DNA of 64,000 nt. Origin: Salvia splendens. Taxonomy: Eukaryota > Streptophyta > Magnoliopsida > Lamiales > Lamiaceae. Numbering within the stretch: the first letter of the stretch is position 1; every line of letters begins with the position of its first letter. The stretch covers positions 27,826,061 to 27,890,060 of the forward strand of contig NC_056038.1 in the NCBI RefSeq assembly GCF_004379255.2, written 5' to 3'. The notes below the pieces were generated by a model. It searched no databases and was not told the DNA's origin. It saw only the letters and a list, made by a program, of their open reading frames with translations. Below are positions 11,888 to 22,700 of the stretch, in pieces. Both the position numbers and the translations under genes were made by a program.

Positions 11888-12557
11888 CCTATATATCCCG
11901 CTACCTGATTCAAGATTAATTACATTGTGATTATGTACTATGTTTTGGCGGATTGAACACAAATTAGCATGTAATTCCATTTTAAGCCGATTTCTTTAAT
12001 CTGTATTAATTTTGATTGGATTTTGGATATCTTCTTATCGATTCATTGTCATATATTTAATATAAACTATGTATCTTGTATGTTAAAAATATTAAACCGA
12101 TTATCAATTAATACCTCTTCAATAAGAACTGATCATACATGAGGTAGTCAATCAAAATTTAAAATAGTATTTTTATCCTTTTTTCCTAAAGTGAAATTGG
12201 TTTTTTCTTCAATATATTTGAACGTTATATACAAAGGTGTATGCGCATATATAAATGGCCCACAAAGTTTGAGCAACGGAGATTCCACTTTATGTATACC
12301 AAGAAATAAATACATACCTTTCCCGAACCTACTAAATCCAAAAAATAATTGAGACATAATGCAAAATTTGTAACTGTACATAAACTATAGGCCGATATAT
12401 GATTCAATAAATTAAATGCATAATTCAGTAACGTCCCTGGTTTAATCTACAATTTACGCCTTAACTCAAACCACCATTTATTTTAACTACTACTCATCCC
12501 TTCTCTTTGTATAAAATACATCTAAACACGTGCTACTTAATTATTTGAACTGGAAAT

Positions 12558-13254
12558 TGTTGGGTTAGGGCTCCCAACTTGTGAAAAAAGACCCCTATAT
12601 TATTGACCCATTTGTTTACTTAAATAGGTCAATGGAGAACTTATAAATACCTATCAAGAGTGTAGTTAGGGCTCCCAACTTGTGAAAAAAGACCCCTATA
12701 TTATTGACCCATTTGTTTACTTAAATAGGTCAATGGAGAACTTATAAATACCTACCAAGAGTGTAGGAGCCGCAATAATTGAGAGAAGAGAGAGAAAAAC
12801 GTGTAGAAGGAAAGAATGGGAAAAGAGTGTTCTCCAAGTTTTTGTACTGCGCAGTCTCGGATTTTGTCTCGATCGGGGATCCAAACGTTTTCCGATCGAC
12901 TCGAAATTTTAACTGAAGATAGAAGACTCGTGGTTCTTGATTCTGACCAAAGGAAATTGAATTTTAACGGTTAGATCTTTAGTTATAAATTTCTGAACGT
13001 GATTGCAGTTCTTGAGATATTTATTTCATCTATTTTGAAGTTGTTTTGATTATCTAGTGACTTCGTAGTGTTGTTAAGGATTAGATATCATTGTAAACTT
13101 CTTGGTTGTATTATCTCCTTGGTGATATTGGATTTGGTAGACCAGTGGGTCTTGTCGTTTTTATCTCTTCACATTAAAGAGAGCTTTCCACGCAAAATCT
13201 TGGTGTTGATATTTCATTATCGTATCTCATTGTTATATTATTGATTCGTCCACA
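12558..13254 (+). repeat. Probable Copia solo LTR or LTR fragment
   Basis: The block begins TGTTGGG and ends GTCCACA. It has the texture of a Copia LTR: a TATAAATA promoter box, a purine-rich leader (GAGAGAAGAGAGAG), T-rich R/U5-like sequence, and a run TTGGTAGACCAGTGGGTC. The downstream TTAGGTGCTATTATATTGTGC could be the start of a decayed internal region, into which the Tork element inserted about 120 bp further on. No partner LTR or TSD was found in the window, so the boundaries are inferred. Confidence 0.45.
12564..12765 (+). repeat. 101-bp tandem duplication containing a TATA box
   Basis: Two nearly identical copies start GTTAGGGCTCCCAACTTG at 12564 and at 12665. Each contains ATAGGTCAATGGAGAAC and TTATAAATACCTA; the main visible difference is CCTATCAAG versus CCTACCAAG. 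The duplication doubles a core-promoter-like segment. Confidence 0.85.
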
Positions 13255-13378
13255 TTAGGTGCTATTATATTGTGCTCCTATCAAATTCATGCAATTGGGG
13301 AGGTTTGTTTATCCGCTGCCCCTTAGAATTAGGCCATTCCTCCTAACAGAAATAGATAATAAAAAGGGCTACAAAAAC

Positions 13379-14022
13379 TGTAATAATGGAGTGCTCATTT
13401 CAGTTGGAAGAAGCTCGGCTAGAAAGGAGTTCGGTAAGCTCGGCTTACCGAGCTGGAACTAGCCTGGAACTAGCCGAGAAGAAGAAGGCAGAAGTCGGTA
13501 AGCTCAGCGGTAAGGAAGCTCGGTAAGGAAGCTCGGTAAGGAAGCTCGGCGTTGAGCTGGAATGAGCCGAGAAGGAAGAGTTCGGTTGTAAGCCGAGAAG
13601 GAGTTCGGTTGTAAGCCGAGGAAGGAGTTCGGTCGTAAGCCGAGGAAGGAGTTCGGTCTTGAACCGAGGAAGGAGTTCGGTCTTGAACCGAGAAGGTAGA
13701 AGCAACCTAGCCGAACTAGCCGTTGGAGCAGCAGTTAGTTAGCTGAGATGTAGCGGTTATTCTTCTTGCTTTCTTGATTCTTCTTGTAGTTAGTTAGTAG
13801 CAGTTGCTACTTGATTATAGAGCTTTAAATAGCTCACCGTGTATGTAGTTTAGAGTAGAGTTTAATCAATAAAGAGTTTTCCAGTTTTCTCTCCAAGATT
13901 ATCATCTTCAATACTCAAAGTGTGAGTGTGTGTGTTTTCTGCATTGTGTGATCTCATACAACAGTGAGTGTGTGTGTGATCTTATTGAGTGTGTGAAAGC
14001 CTTGTGTGTGCGAATCCTAACA
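13379..14022 (+). repeat. 5' LTR of the Tork element (644 bp)
   Basis: It starts TGTAATAATGGAG and ends CGAATCCTAACA. It contains GGTAAGGAAGCTC repeats (about 13507-13550), five hairpin-forming repeats at 13571-13694, a TATA-like CTTTAAATAG (13823-13832), the polyadenylation hexamer AATAAA (13868-13873) and a TG-rich U5. The region upstream of the TATA box is therefore the enhancer-like U3. Confidence 0.95.
13571..13694 (+). repeat. Tandem 23-24-bp palindromic repeats in the Tork U3
   Basis: Five units of the form AAGGAGTTCGGTnnTnAnCCGAGG follow each other. Each has a self-complementary core such as TCGGT-cttg-ACCGA. They lie upstream of the TATA-like box, where Copia LTRs commonly carry repeated enhancer or silencer sites. 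The same block is at 18293-18417 in the 3' LTR. Confidence 0.85.
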
Positions 14023-14024
14023 AG

Positions 14025-14041
14025 TGGCGCCGTCTGTGGGA
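14025..14041 (+). other. Primer binding site of the Tork element
   Basis: TGGCGCCGTCTGTGGGA starts two bases after the 5' LTR. The TGG start pairs with a tRNA CCA end. The priming tRNA is not assigned here because the match was not computed. Confidence 0.75.
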
Positions 14042-14086
14042 AAGGGATATTGAAACTGATTTGCAGAGGATCAAACGGTTTCAGAG

Positions 14087-17000
14087 ATGGCAGCAAGGCT
14101 TGATGCAGAAAAGTTCACAGGCAAGAATGATTATGGCCTGTGGAAGATGAAGATGAAGGCGGTTTTAATTCAACAAGGCTTGGCGGCAGTTCTTGCAAAA
14201 CCAGAGGAGAAAGGAAAGGCTCCAGTGCTTGATGAAAAAGCTCAGGCAAAGATGGAGGAAATGCAGCTCAAGACACATTCTGCAGTGATTCTGTGCCTTG
14301 GAGATAAGGTCTTGAGGGAAGTTCAAGAAGCCAAGACTGCGGTGGAGATCTTGGACAAGTTAGATGAAGTTTACTTGGCCAAATCCTTGGCTAACCGGCT
14401 GTATCTCAAGAAGAGGCTGTATGCCTATAGTTTTTCTGGAGATAGGTCCATCATTGAGCAGCTAGAGGAGTTCAACAAGATCATTGATGACCTGGGATCT
14501 GTTGATGTCAAGATCTCAGATGAGGATAAGGCCATTCTCACCTTGAATGCCTTGCCTAGCTCGTATGACCAGCTAAGTGATGCAATTATCTATGGAAGAG
14601 ATAAACCTATCACCTATGCAGAAGTCTATTCAGCCTTGATGGCCAAAGAACTCCAGAAGACAGCCAACAGAGGCTCTGCAAGCTCCAATGTTCAAGCTGC
14701 AGAGGCCTTGAATGTGAAGAAGTTCAAGAAGCAGAACTTCAAGAAGAAGTTTGAGGGCCCTAAACCCTCAAGTTCTGATGCTCAGAAGGAAACCAGAGCT
14801 TGCTATTGGTGCAAGAAACCTGGACATTTGAAGAAAGATTGTCATGCATGGAAGAGAAAGATGGCCTCTGAGGGACACAATCAATCTGATTGTGTGGAGA
14901 GTGCTGATCCCCCGGCTCAACTCATGAATATCAGTGATAGTGGGGTCAGTCATAGGTGGATAATGGACTCGGGGTGCAGCTTCCATATGTGCCCCAATAG
15001 AAGCTGGTTTCATGATCTTCAAGAAGCATCGGGTACGGTTGTTCTTGGTAATAACCACATTTGTCAGATCAAAGGAATAGGGAAGGTAAAGCTAAGCCTA
15101 CAAGATGGCTCTATAAAGATCCTAACTGGGGTGAGGTATATTCCAGAAGTGAAGAGGAACCTCATTTCATTGGGAATGCTGGAGCAGAAAGGGTTCACCA
15201 TATTGATGAGTCAAGGAAAATTGTTTGTGAAATCTGGAGATGCAGTGATGATGGAGGCTGACAGAGAGCATATTCTCTATTATCTGAAGGCTAAGGCTGT
15301 TGATGGAGAAAGCAATGCAGTGTCAGATGATTCCATAATGCTATGGCACAAGAGATTGGGCCACCCAGCCGAAGGAAGCTTGAAAGAACTCATCAAGAAG
15401 GGTCTGATCTCTGGAGATTTCAACAAGATGGACCCCTGTGAGCAATGTATACTTGGAAAGGCTAAGAAGGCACCCTATCCTACAGGTATTCACTCTTCTA
15501 CAGCCCCTTTAGACTACATACATAGTGATCTTTGGGGGCCTTCACCGGTGTGTTCAATTGGTGGAGGAAAGTATTATCTAGCTATCATTGATGACTATAC
15601 AAGGAAGTTGTGGGTATATATTCTTAAAGAAAAATCTGAAACACTCACAAAGTTCAAGATATGGTGTAAGGAGGTTGAGCTAGAGAAGGGTAGAAGTGTT
15701 AAATGCTTAAGGACAGACAATGGCCTAGAGTTCTTGTCTGCTGAGTTTGATCTGTTTTGTAAAGAGAAGGGTATGAAGAGGCACCGGACTGTTCCTGGTA
15801 ATCCTCAGCAAAATGGTGTTGTGGAAAGGATGAATAGGACAATCCTAGAGAGGGTGAGGTGCCTACTTCTTGGGTCTGGTTTGAGCAGCAGATTCTGGGG
15901 TGAGGCTGTGTATACAGCAGCCTATCTCATCAATAAATGCCCATCTACTGCCCTGAAATCTGAAACTCCTGATTACATGTGGTATGGAGCTCATAGTGAC
16001 TACTCAAAATACAAGGTGTTTGGGTGTGTGGCCTATGCTCATGCTAGGCAAAGTAAGCTTGAAGCTAGGGCTCTGAAATGTATCTTGCTGGGGTATCAGA
16101 GGGGTGTTAAGGGGTATAGGCTCTGGTGTATTGAGCCCGGTAAGCAGAAGGTCTTGGTGAGTAGGGATGTGGTGTTCTTGGAGGATCAGATGCCATACCT
16201 GAAAGATAAGCTGGACTCCAGTGAAGATGAGGGTGATTTCTTCAAGGTGGAGCCTGTGGGGGTTGGCCTAGGAGCAGGTGGAGTTATTGACTCAGGGAGT
16301 GAGTCTGATTCAGATAAAGAAGAGGCTCCAACTCAGGGCAACCAGGCTGGTGAGTCTATATCAGACTCTATCAGAGACTATCAGCTTGCAAGGGACAGAG
16401 TTAGAAGAGAAACAAGGCCACCAACAAAGTTCTCTGATGTTGTGTATTATGCTCTGTGTGCAGCTGAAGGTATTGATGGTGCAGATCCACTCACATATAA
16501 AGAAGCTATGCAGAGTAAAGATAGAGAAAGATGGATTGAAGCCATGAATGAGGAAATAGAGTCTTTACTCAAGAACAAAACATGGATTTTGGTGGACAAA
16601 TCCAAGCTGAATACAGATGGAAAGGAGAGGAAGCTGATCAGTTGCAAGTGGTTGTTTAAAAAGAAGGTAGAGACCACTGATAAAGACAGAATCAGGTTCA
16701 AGGCAAGGCTGGTGGCTAGAGGCTTTACACAGCAGGAGGGAATCGATTTCAATGAAGTGTTTGCACCTGTTGTGAAGCACACTTCGATTAGGATTCTATT
16801 GGCTGTGGTGAATCAGCTTGACTGGGAGCTACAACAGCTTGATGTGAAGACAGCCTTCCTCAATGGAGATCTAGAGGAAACTATCTTCATGGAACAGCCA
16901 GAGGGCTATGTGAAGATTGGAGAAGAAGGCAAGGTGTGCCTGTTACAGAAAAGTCTTTATGGACTTAAGCAAAGTCCTAGACAGTGGAATAAGAAGTTTG

Positions 17001-18184
17001 ATGCACAGATGAAGAAGATTGGCTTCTCCAAGTCAGAATATGATGATTGTGTTTACATCAAGAAGGCAGGCAGGACTCCCATTGCCTACCTATTACTCTA
17101 TGTGGATGATATGCTACTTGCAGGGCCTTCTATGACAGAAATTCAGAAAGTTAAACAAGATCTGAAGTCAAGCTTTGAAATGAAGGATCTAGGAGAGTCA
17201 AGGAAGATCCTAGGCATACATATTCAGAGAGATAGAGGCTGCAAGAAGCTGTGGATGCTGCAAACTGACTATATTGAGAAAGTTTTGCAGAGATTCAAAA
17301 TGGAAAATGCAAAAGCTGCATCAACTCCTCTGTCCCAGAGTTTTAAGCTATCAAAGGAACAAGCCCCTAAAACTAAGCAAGAGGCTGATGAGATGAAGGC
17401 TATCCCTTATGCTAGTGTGGTTGGAAGTGTTATGTACACTATGATTTGTACAAGACCAGATTTGGCTCATGCTATCTCAGTGACTAGCAGATACATGGCA
17501 GACCCGGGGAAGGAGCATTGGAATGCTCTTAAGTGGATATTGAGGTACATGAAGTCAACTAAGGACTGGGGGATTGTGTTCAATGGCTGGGAAGGTGAAT
17601 CTGAGGAGGTTGTGCAGGGCTATTGTGATGCAGACTATGCTGCAAACCTGGACAACAGAAAGTCCCAAACAGGTTATCTTTTCACCATGTTTGGAACTGT
17701 AATCAGCTGGAAGTCAGGGTTGCAAAGTGTTGTTGCTCTCTCAACAACAGAATCAGAGTATATAGCTCTCACTGCAGCTGTACAGGAGAGTTTTTGGATT
17801 CAGGGAGTGATTTCTGACTTCGGTTTTGACCAAAAGACAATGGTGATTCATTGTGACAGCAGCTCAGCTATGTGCTTGGCTAAACATCCGGGTTTTCATG
17901 AAAGGAGCAAGCACATAGACATAAAGTTGCATTTCATTAGAGATGAGATTGAAAAGGGGAGAGTGAAGGTGATTAAGATTAACACCTTGCACAATCCGGC
18001 TGACATGCTAACAAAGTCTCTAGGTAGAGACAAGTTTGATCATTGCAAGAAATTGATCAATGTTTGTGCAAGAACTGAGATGAGCCCTCAGGTGGAGAAT
18101 TGTAATAATGGAGTGCTCATTTCAGTTGGAAGAAGCTCGGCTAGAAAGGAGTTCGGTAAGCTCGGCTTACCGAGCTGGAACTAG
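14087..18184 (+). CDS. Tork-type Copia gag-pol polyprotein, full length
   Basis: One 1365-residue polyprotein encodes everything needed for retrotransposition in cytoplasmic virus-like particles. The start ATG is the first after the PBS. Order: gag (about 1-235); CCHC zinc knuckle C239-C252 (CYWCKKPGHLKKDC); aspartic protease with DSG at 294-296; integrase HHCC (H421, H426, C451, C454) and catalytic D481, D544 and E580, with 35 residues between the last two; reverse transcriptase with YVDD at 1005-1008; RNase H from about 1179 (CDADYA, then TTESEY and HCDSSS). No stop or frameshift was seen. The frame runs on into the 3' LTR, so the last ~28 residues are LTR-encoded. Family membership is certain; actual activity is inferred from intactness. 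Confidence 0.97.
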   Translation: MAARLDAEKFTGKNDYGLWKMKMKAVLIQQGLAAVLAKPEEKGKAPVLDEKAQAKMEEMQLKTHSAVILCLGDKVLREVQEAKTAVEILDKLDEVYLAKSLANRLYLKKRLYAYSFSGDRSIIEQLEEFNKIIDDLGSVDVKISDEDKAILTLNALPSSYDQLSDAIIYGRDKPITYAEVYSALMAKELQKTANRGSASSNVQAAEALNVKKFKKQNFKKKFEGPKPSSSDAQKETRACYWCKKPGHLKKDCHAWKRKMASEGHNQSDCVESADPPAQLMNISDSGVSHRWIMDSGCSFHMCPNRSWFHDLQEASGTVVLGNNHICQIKGIGKVKLSLQDGSIKILTGVRYIPEVKRNLISLGMLEQKGFTILMSQGKLFVKSGDAVMMEADREHILYYLKAKAVDGESNAVSDDSIMLWHKRLGHPAEGSLKELIKKGLISGDFNKMDPCEQCILGKAKKAPYPTGIHSSTAPLDYIHSDLWGPSPVCSIGGGKYYLAIIDDYTRKLWVYILKEKSETLTKFKIWCKEVELEKGRSVKCLRTDNGLEFLSAEFDLFCKEKGMKRHRTVPGNPQQNGVVERMNRTILERVRCLLLGSGLSSRFWGEAVYTAAYLINKCPSTALKSETPDYMWYGAHSDYSKYKVFGCVAYAHARQSKLEARALKCILLGYQRGVKGYRLWCIEPGKQKVLVSRDVVFLEDQMPYLKDKLDSSEDEGDFFKVEPVGVGLGAGGVIDSGSESDSDKEEAPTQGNQAGESISDSIRDYQLARDRVRRETRPPTKFSDVVYYALCAAEGIDGADPLTYKEAMQSKDRERWIEAMNEEIESLLKNKTWILVDKSKLNTDGKERKLISCKWLFKKKVETTDKDRIRFKARLVARGFTQQEGIDFNEVFAPVVKHTSIRILLAVVNQLDWELQQLDVKTAFLNGDLEETIFMEQPEGYVKIGEEGKVCLLQKSLYGLKQSPRQWNKKFDAQMKKIGFSKSEYDDCVYIKKAGRTPIAYLLLYVDDMLLAGPSMTEIQKVKQDLKSSFEMKDLGESRKILGIHIQRDRGCKKLWMLQTDYIEKVLQRFKMENAKAASTPLSQSFKLSKEQAPKTKQEADEMKAIPYASVVGSVMYTMICTRPDLAHAISVTSRYMADPGKEHWNALKWILRYMKSTKDWGIVFNGWEGESEEVVQGYCDADYAANLDNRKSQTGYLFTMFGTVISWKSGLQSVVALSTTESEYIALTAAVQESFWIQGVISDFGFDQKTMVIHCDSSSAMCLAKHPGFHERSKHIDIKLHFIRDEIEKGRVKVIKINTLHNPADMLTKSLGRDKFDHCKKLINVCARTEMSPQVENCNNGVLISVGRSSARKEFGKLGLPSWN

Positions 18185-18745
18185 CCTGGAACTAGCCGAG
18201 AAGAAGAAGGCAGAAGTCGGTAAGCTCAGCGGTAAGGAAGCTCGGTAAGGAAGCTCGGTAAGGAAGCTCGGCGTTGAGCTGGAATGAGCCGAGAAGGAAG
18301 AGTTCGGTTGTAAGCCGAGAAGGAGTTCGGTTGTAAGCCCGAGGAAGGAGTTCGGTCGTAAGCCGAGGAAGGAGTTCGGTCTTGAACCGAGGAAGGAGTT
18401 CGGTCTTGAACCGAGAAGGTAGAAGCAACCTAGCCGAACTAGCCGTTGGAGCAGCAGTTAGTTAGCTGAGATGTAGCGGTTATTCTTCTTGCTTTCTTGA
18501 TTCTTCTTGTAGTTAGTTAGTAGCAGTTGCTACTTGATTATAGAGCTTTAAATAGCTCACCGTGTATGTAGTTTAGAGTAGAGTTTAATCAATAAAGAGT
18601 TTTCCAGTTTTCTCTCCAAGATTATCATCTTCAATACTCAAAGTGTGAGTGTGTGTGTTTTCTGCATTGTGTGATCTCATACAACAGTGAGTGTGTGTGT
18701 GATCTTATTGAGTGTGTGAAAGCCTTGTGTGTGCGAATCCTAACA
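18101..18745 (+). repeat. 3' LTR of the Tork element (645 bp)
   Basis: This copy matches the 5' LTR with one extra C in GTAAGCCCGAGG. The purine tract AGGTGGAGAA ends next to it (18090-18099). The first 84 bases also encode the end of the polyprotein, and its U3 repeats are at 18293-18417. Confidence 0.95.
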
Positions 18746-18750
18746 AAAAC

Positions 18751-19384
18751 TTAGAATTTTATAACCCACGTGATCGAATAGCATCAAACTCAGTCTATTC
18801 TTAACGAAATGGTTAGAAAATTAAATGAAGAATCGACTTGAATCTATAGATATGATTTCAACCTTTTAAAATGTATCAACAAATCAAATCAAAATGATGA
18901 AAACAAATCAGCCATAAAAGTTGGGTCGGTGGAGACGACCCAATTTTATTCAACACCAAAAATCAGAATAAAAAAATAAAAGAAAAAAGAAAAGAGGTTG
19001 CTCCCTCCTCTCCTACCAACCGATACATACACTATGCATACAGGAACACGGAAGTAGAAAAAAATAAACTCACGTATACTTTCAATACTCTTTGCACACC
19101 ACACACTCAACAGATTGATAAAATAATTGTAATAAAAAATGTTAGAACAGTGTGAACACACTATCAACACGTTGACCTTATATTGATATTTTTTAGTATT
19201 ACTATTTTATCATTCAATATGATATTTTCTAATGGTCCAAATTATAATTTAAAGTTGGTTCAATATTTATCATTCAATGATATTTTCTTTACGTCTCTAC
19301 CTATATATATATAGAGAGAGCGCAACGTAGAGTAGGTGTATCTAAATCTAAGCCTTGATTGAGAAATTGACATCATTCCTTTCA
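18751..19384. promoter_or_regulatory. Spacer holding the DREB gene promoter
   Basis: This AT-rich stretch has no gene of its own. CTATATATATATAG at 19301-19314 is a good TATA box, about 70 bases before the DREB ATG at 19385, and implies transcription start near 19335-19345. The 22-bp stretch TATCATTCAAT(AT)GATATTTTCT occurs twice (about 19207 and 19267). Confidence 0.55.
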
Positions 19385-19438
19385 ATGGCTGAGTTGGCCG
19401 AGTGCAGCAAAAAGAGAGGCGGAGATGAAGCCGCGGGG

Positions 19439-19748
19439 TGAAGAAAATGCAGTAGACCCATATTTAGAAAGAAAGGATCAAAACGCTGGATATGAGATTC
19501 AATGTTTAGTCACTTCATAAGGTAATAGATGATGAAGAACATACAATTTTATCCCAATATATACTGCCCTATAGAAGGATCTAGACTAACACACCTTAGC
19601 ATAGATAGTTAAGAAACGAGAAAATGAGAAGACAATTTCTCATAATTGAAAGACAACTTTACATGTTCCTCTTTAATGTGTTGTATAACCGCTGACTCTT
19701 CGTTCTTCATTATGAGGTTTCTCGACTGATTCATGAGGAATGCTAACA
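19439..19748 (-). repeat. 3' LTR of the Ale-like element
   Basis: Read on the plus strand it begins TGAAGAAAATGCAG and ends GAATGCTAACA. On the minus strand the end of the polyprotein frame, with its stop at 19673-19675, lies inside it. The purine tract TTGAGGGGAAG abuts it at 19749-19759. Confidence 0.93.
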
Positions 19749-22700
19749 CTTCCCCTCAATTCGAGGGAAGAGAGAGGACATATCCCGAGCTTGTTCCGAA
19801 GTCTTCCAAAGAATTGGTAGCTAAGAGGTTTGGTCATGATATCCGCCACCTGATCGGCAGTTGGAACATGTCTCAAGTCGATCTCTTTCTTCGCAACTTT
19901 ATCTCTAACAAAATGTACATCGAGTTCCACATGTTTGGTTCTCGCATGCAATACAGGATTAGACGCCAATGCGATTGCACTCAAGTTATCAACCCAAATT
20001 GTTGGAGTCGTCCTTTGCTTCACTTGCAATTCACTCAACAGTGAGCTGATCCATAGAGAAGATAAAAAAAAAAACAGTGAGCTGATCCATGTTACCTCAC
20101 AAGCTGCATGAGCTAGACTACGATATTCTGCCTCTGTACTCGACCTAGAAACAACTGATTGCTTCTTGGAACTCCATGAAATCAAATTAACACCAAGATA
20201 ACAACAATACCCACTTATGGATTTTCTATCATCGAGATCAGTAGCCCAGTCCGAATCTGAGAACGCAGTGACCACTGTGTTCGAGGCTCGAATATGTATA
20301 CCATAGTCAATTGATCCTGCCAAATAGCGAAGAATTCGTTTCACTGCTTTCCAATGTGAGTCCAAAGGGCATGACATGAATTGGCTCACTTTGTTCACGC
20401 TGAAACTAATTTCAGGACGTGTGATTGTTACATATTGTAGTGCTCCTACTGTGCTTCGAAACATCTTCCCATCTACAGTTGGATTCCCCTCCGATTTAGA
20501 AAGATGAGAATTAGAGATCATAGGTGTAGAATATCCCTTGGCTTCTTGCATACTCAATTTTTGGAGAAGATCTCTGATGTAGGCAGCTTGGTTGAGGTGA
20601 AGTCCCTCTTTAGTTTTAGACACCTCAACACCAAGAAAATGCTTCACTTCCCCGAGATCTTTGAGTGAAAAATGAGTGCCAAGTTGATCAATTACTTGCT
20701 GGATCGAAGAAGGATTAGAACCTGTGATTAGAATATCATCAACATATATCAATAAGTAGATAACTTCCGAATTGTTGATCTTGTAGAAAAGTGAGGCATC
20801 GGCTCTTGATTGAGAGAACCCCAAGGATAAGAGGACAGAGTGGACAGTAAAGAACCAAGCTCGAGAGGCTTGTTTGAGTCCATAGATAGCTTTATTCAGC
20901 TTGCAAACAAGATTGGGGTTTCCTTGCTCAAAACCTGGGGGTTGCCTCATATAAATATCTTCCTTCAAATCACCATGTAAGAATGCATTATTCACATCAA
21001 GGTGAGTAACTTTCCATTGTGATGAAGTAGCAAGACTGAGAATAATCCTGATGGTGCTTGGCTTCACTACTGGACTAAAGGTCTCAGTAAAGTCGAAGCC
21101 AGGAAGTTGAGAGAAGCCTTGAGCCACGAGTCTAGCCTTGTGTCTTGCAATCGAACCTTCTGCATGCATCTTTAGTTTGAAAATCCAGGTGCAACCAATA
21201 GCAATTTTAGCAGGTGGCAGCATAGTTAATGTCCATGTCTTGTTTCTGAGAAGAGCTAGAAATTCTGCCAACATTGCATCCTTCCAAACAGGAATAAGAA
21301 GGGCAGCAATAACAGATTTGGGAAGAGTGTGGGAGGGTATAGAAGTATTATAGAGTTTGGGTTTAAAAATGCCTCTTTTAGCACGAGTGACCATTGGATG
21401 CACATTGGTAGTAGGTGCCGCAGCGGGAGGTGCTTCAGGAGGTGTGGCAGGGGGTGGATCAGTAGATTCTGTAGGAGTTGGGGAAAAGTTCACAGGATTA
21501 GGATATGAAATAGAGGTAGGAGTCATAATAGAGTTAGGTTGTGGTAAAGTAGGAGGAGTAGAAGGTGTTGAGACCGAGGTGCTGACTCTAGGTTGAGGAC
21601 TCTGCTGAGTGTGTGGAGCGATATCAGGCTGATGTAGAGGGAGAGAGAAGGAGGGCAAAGGAACAACATGATTTATAGAAGCATGTGTAGATGGTGACAG
21701 AAAGGGAAATTTGGATTCATCAAAAAGGATATCACGAGTGACAATGATTTTTCCAGATGGGAGAAGTGCCTTATAACCCTTGTGAGAGGAACTATAACCT
21801 ATGAATGTTGCTGCTTCAGATCTGTTTTGCAATTTGTTTTTGGTGTAGGGTCTCATAAATGGATAACACAAGCACCCAAATACCTTCAGAAGAGTATAGT
21901 CAGGCTTGGCTTTAAAAAGAAGTTCAAAGGGAGTTTTGAATAGAATAGGTTTTGCTGGAATTCTATTGATGAGAAAAGATGATGTAGTAAAGGCATCATC
22001 CCAAAATTTTGACGGAAGACCAGCTTGAGACATTAAAGCTAACCCCATTTCAACCACATGCCTATGTTTTCTCTCTGCTAAACCATTTTGCTGTGGTGTG
22101 TAAGGGCATGATATTCTGTGTAAAATACCACATTCTTGTAAAAAAGAAGACATTCCTTGAAACTCTCCTCCCCAATCAGATTGAAGAACTTTAATTTTGC
22201 AGGATAACATATTTTCCACCATAGCTTTGAAGGCTTTGAAAACATTCAAAACTTCCCATTTAGATTTTAAAAGATACAGCCACATATCTACTATAGTGAT
22301 CAATAAACGTCACATAGTAGGAAAATCCATTTCTTGAAACAATGGGAGATGGTCCCCACAAATCACTGTGAATTAATTCAAGCGGAGATGAATGTTGAGC
22401 AGTAGAAGGAGTGTAAGGTAAGCGATGAGATTTGGCAATACAACAAGGATGACAAAGTAAGATAGATTTTATTGAGTTGAATGAAATATTGCAGCTTTGA
22501 AGAGCTTTCTCAACAACATCAAAAGCACAATGTCCTAACCTTTTATGCCATAGATCTATGCTAGGGACAGAAACAGAATTAACAAAACAAGGAAGTGAAA
22601 TGGGAACAGCAGCAGGTCCTAGTTGAGCTGAGCAGACAGTAGGTTGCTTGATGTTGTTCTTGATTGAATTTGAAAGATTTGAACTGATAGGTGGCTTGGA

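Larger units (their letters stand above)
13379..18745 (+). mobile_element. Intact Tork-like Ty1/Copia retrotransposon
   Basis: The LTRs are 13379-14022 and 18101-18745, with the target duplication AAAAC at 13374-13378 and 18746-18750. The LTRs look identical except for one extra C in the 3' copy (near 18339). Between them lie a PBS, a single uninterrupted gag-pol frame and a purine tract ending at the 3' LTR. All domains needed for autonomous copying can be read, so this is the best candidate for a recently active element in the window. Placement in the Tork lineage rests on the gag start (LIQQGL) and domain order and is fairly but not fully certain. Confidence 0.95.

Noticed and set aside
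14768..16782. Minus-strand and out-of-frame ORFs across the Tork polyprotein
   Set aside because: Shadows of the intact gag-pol frame.
19733..20044. Plus-strand ORF at the Ale 3' LTR
   Set aside because: Antisense of the RNase H end.
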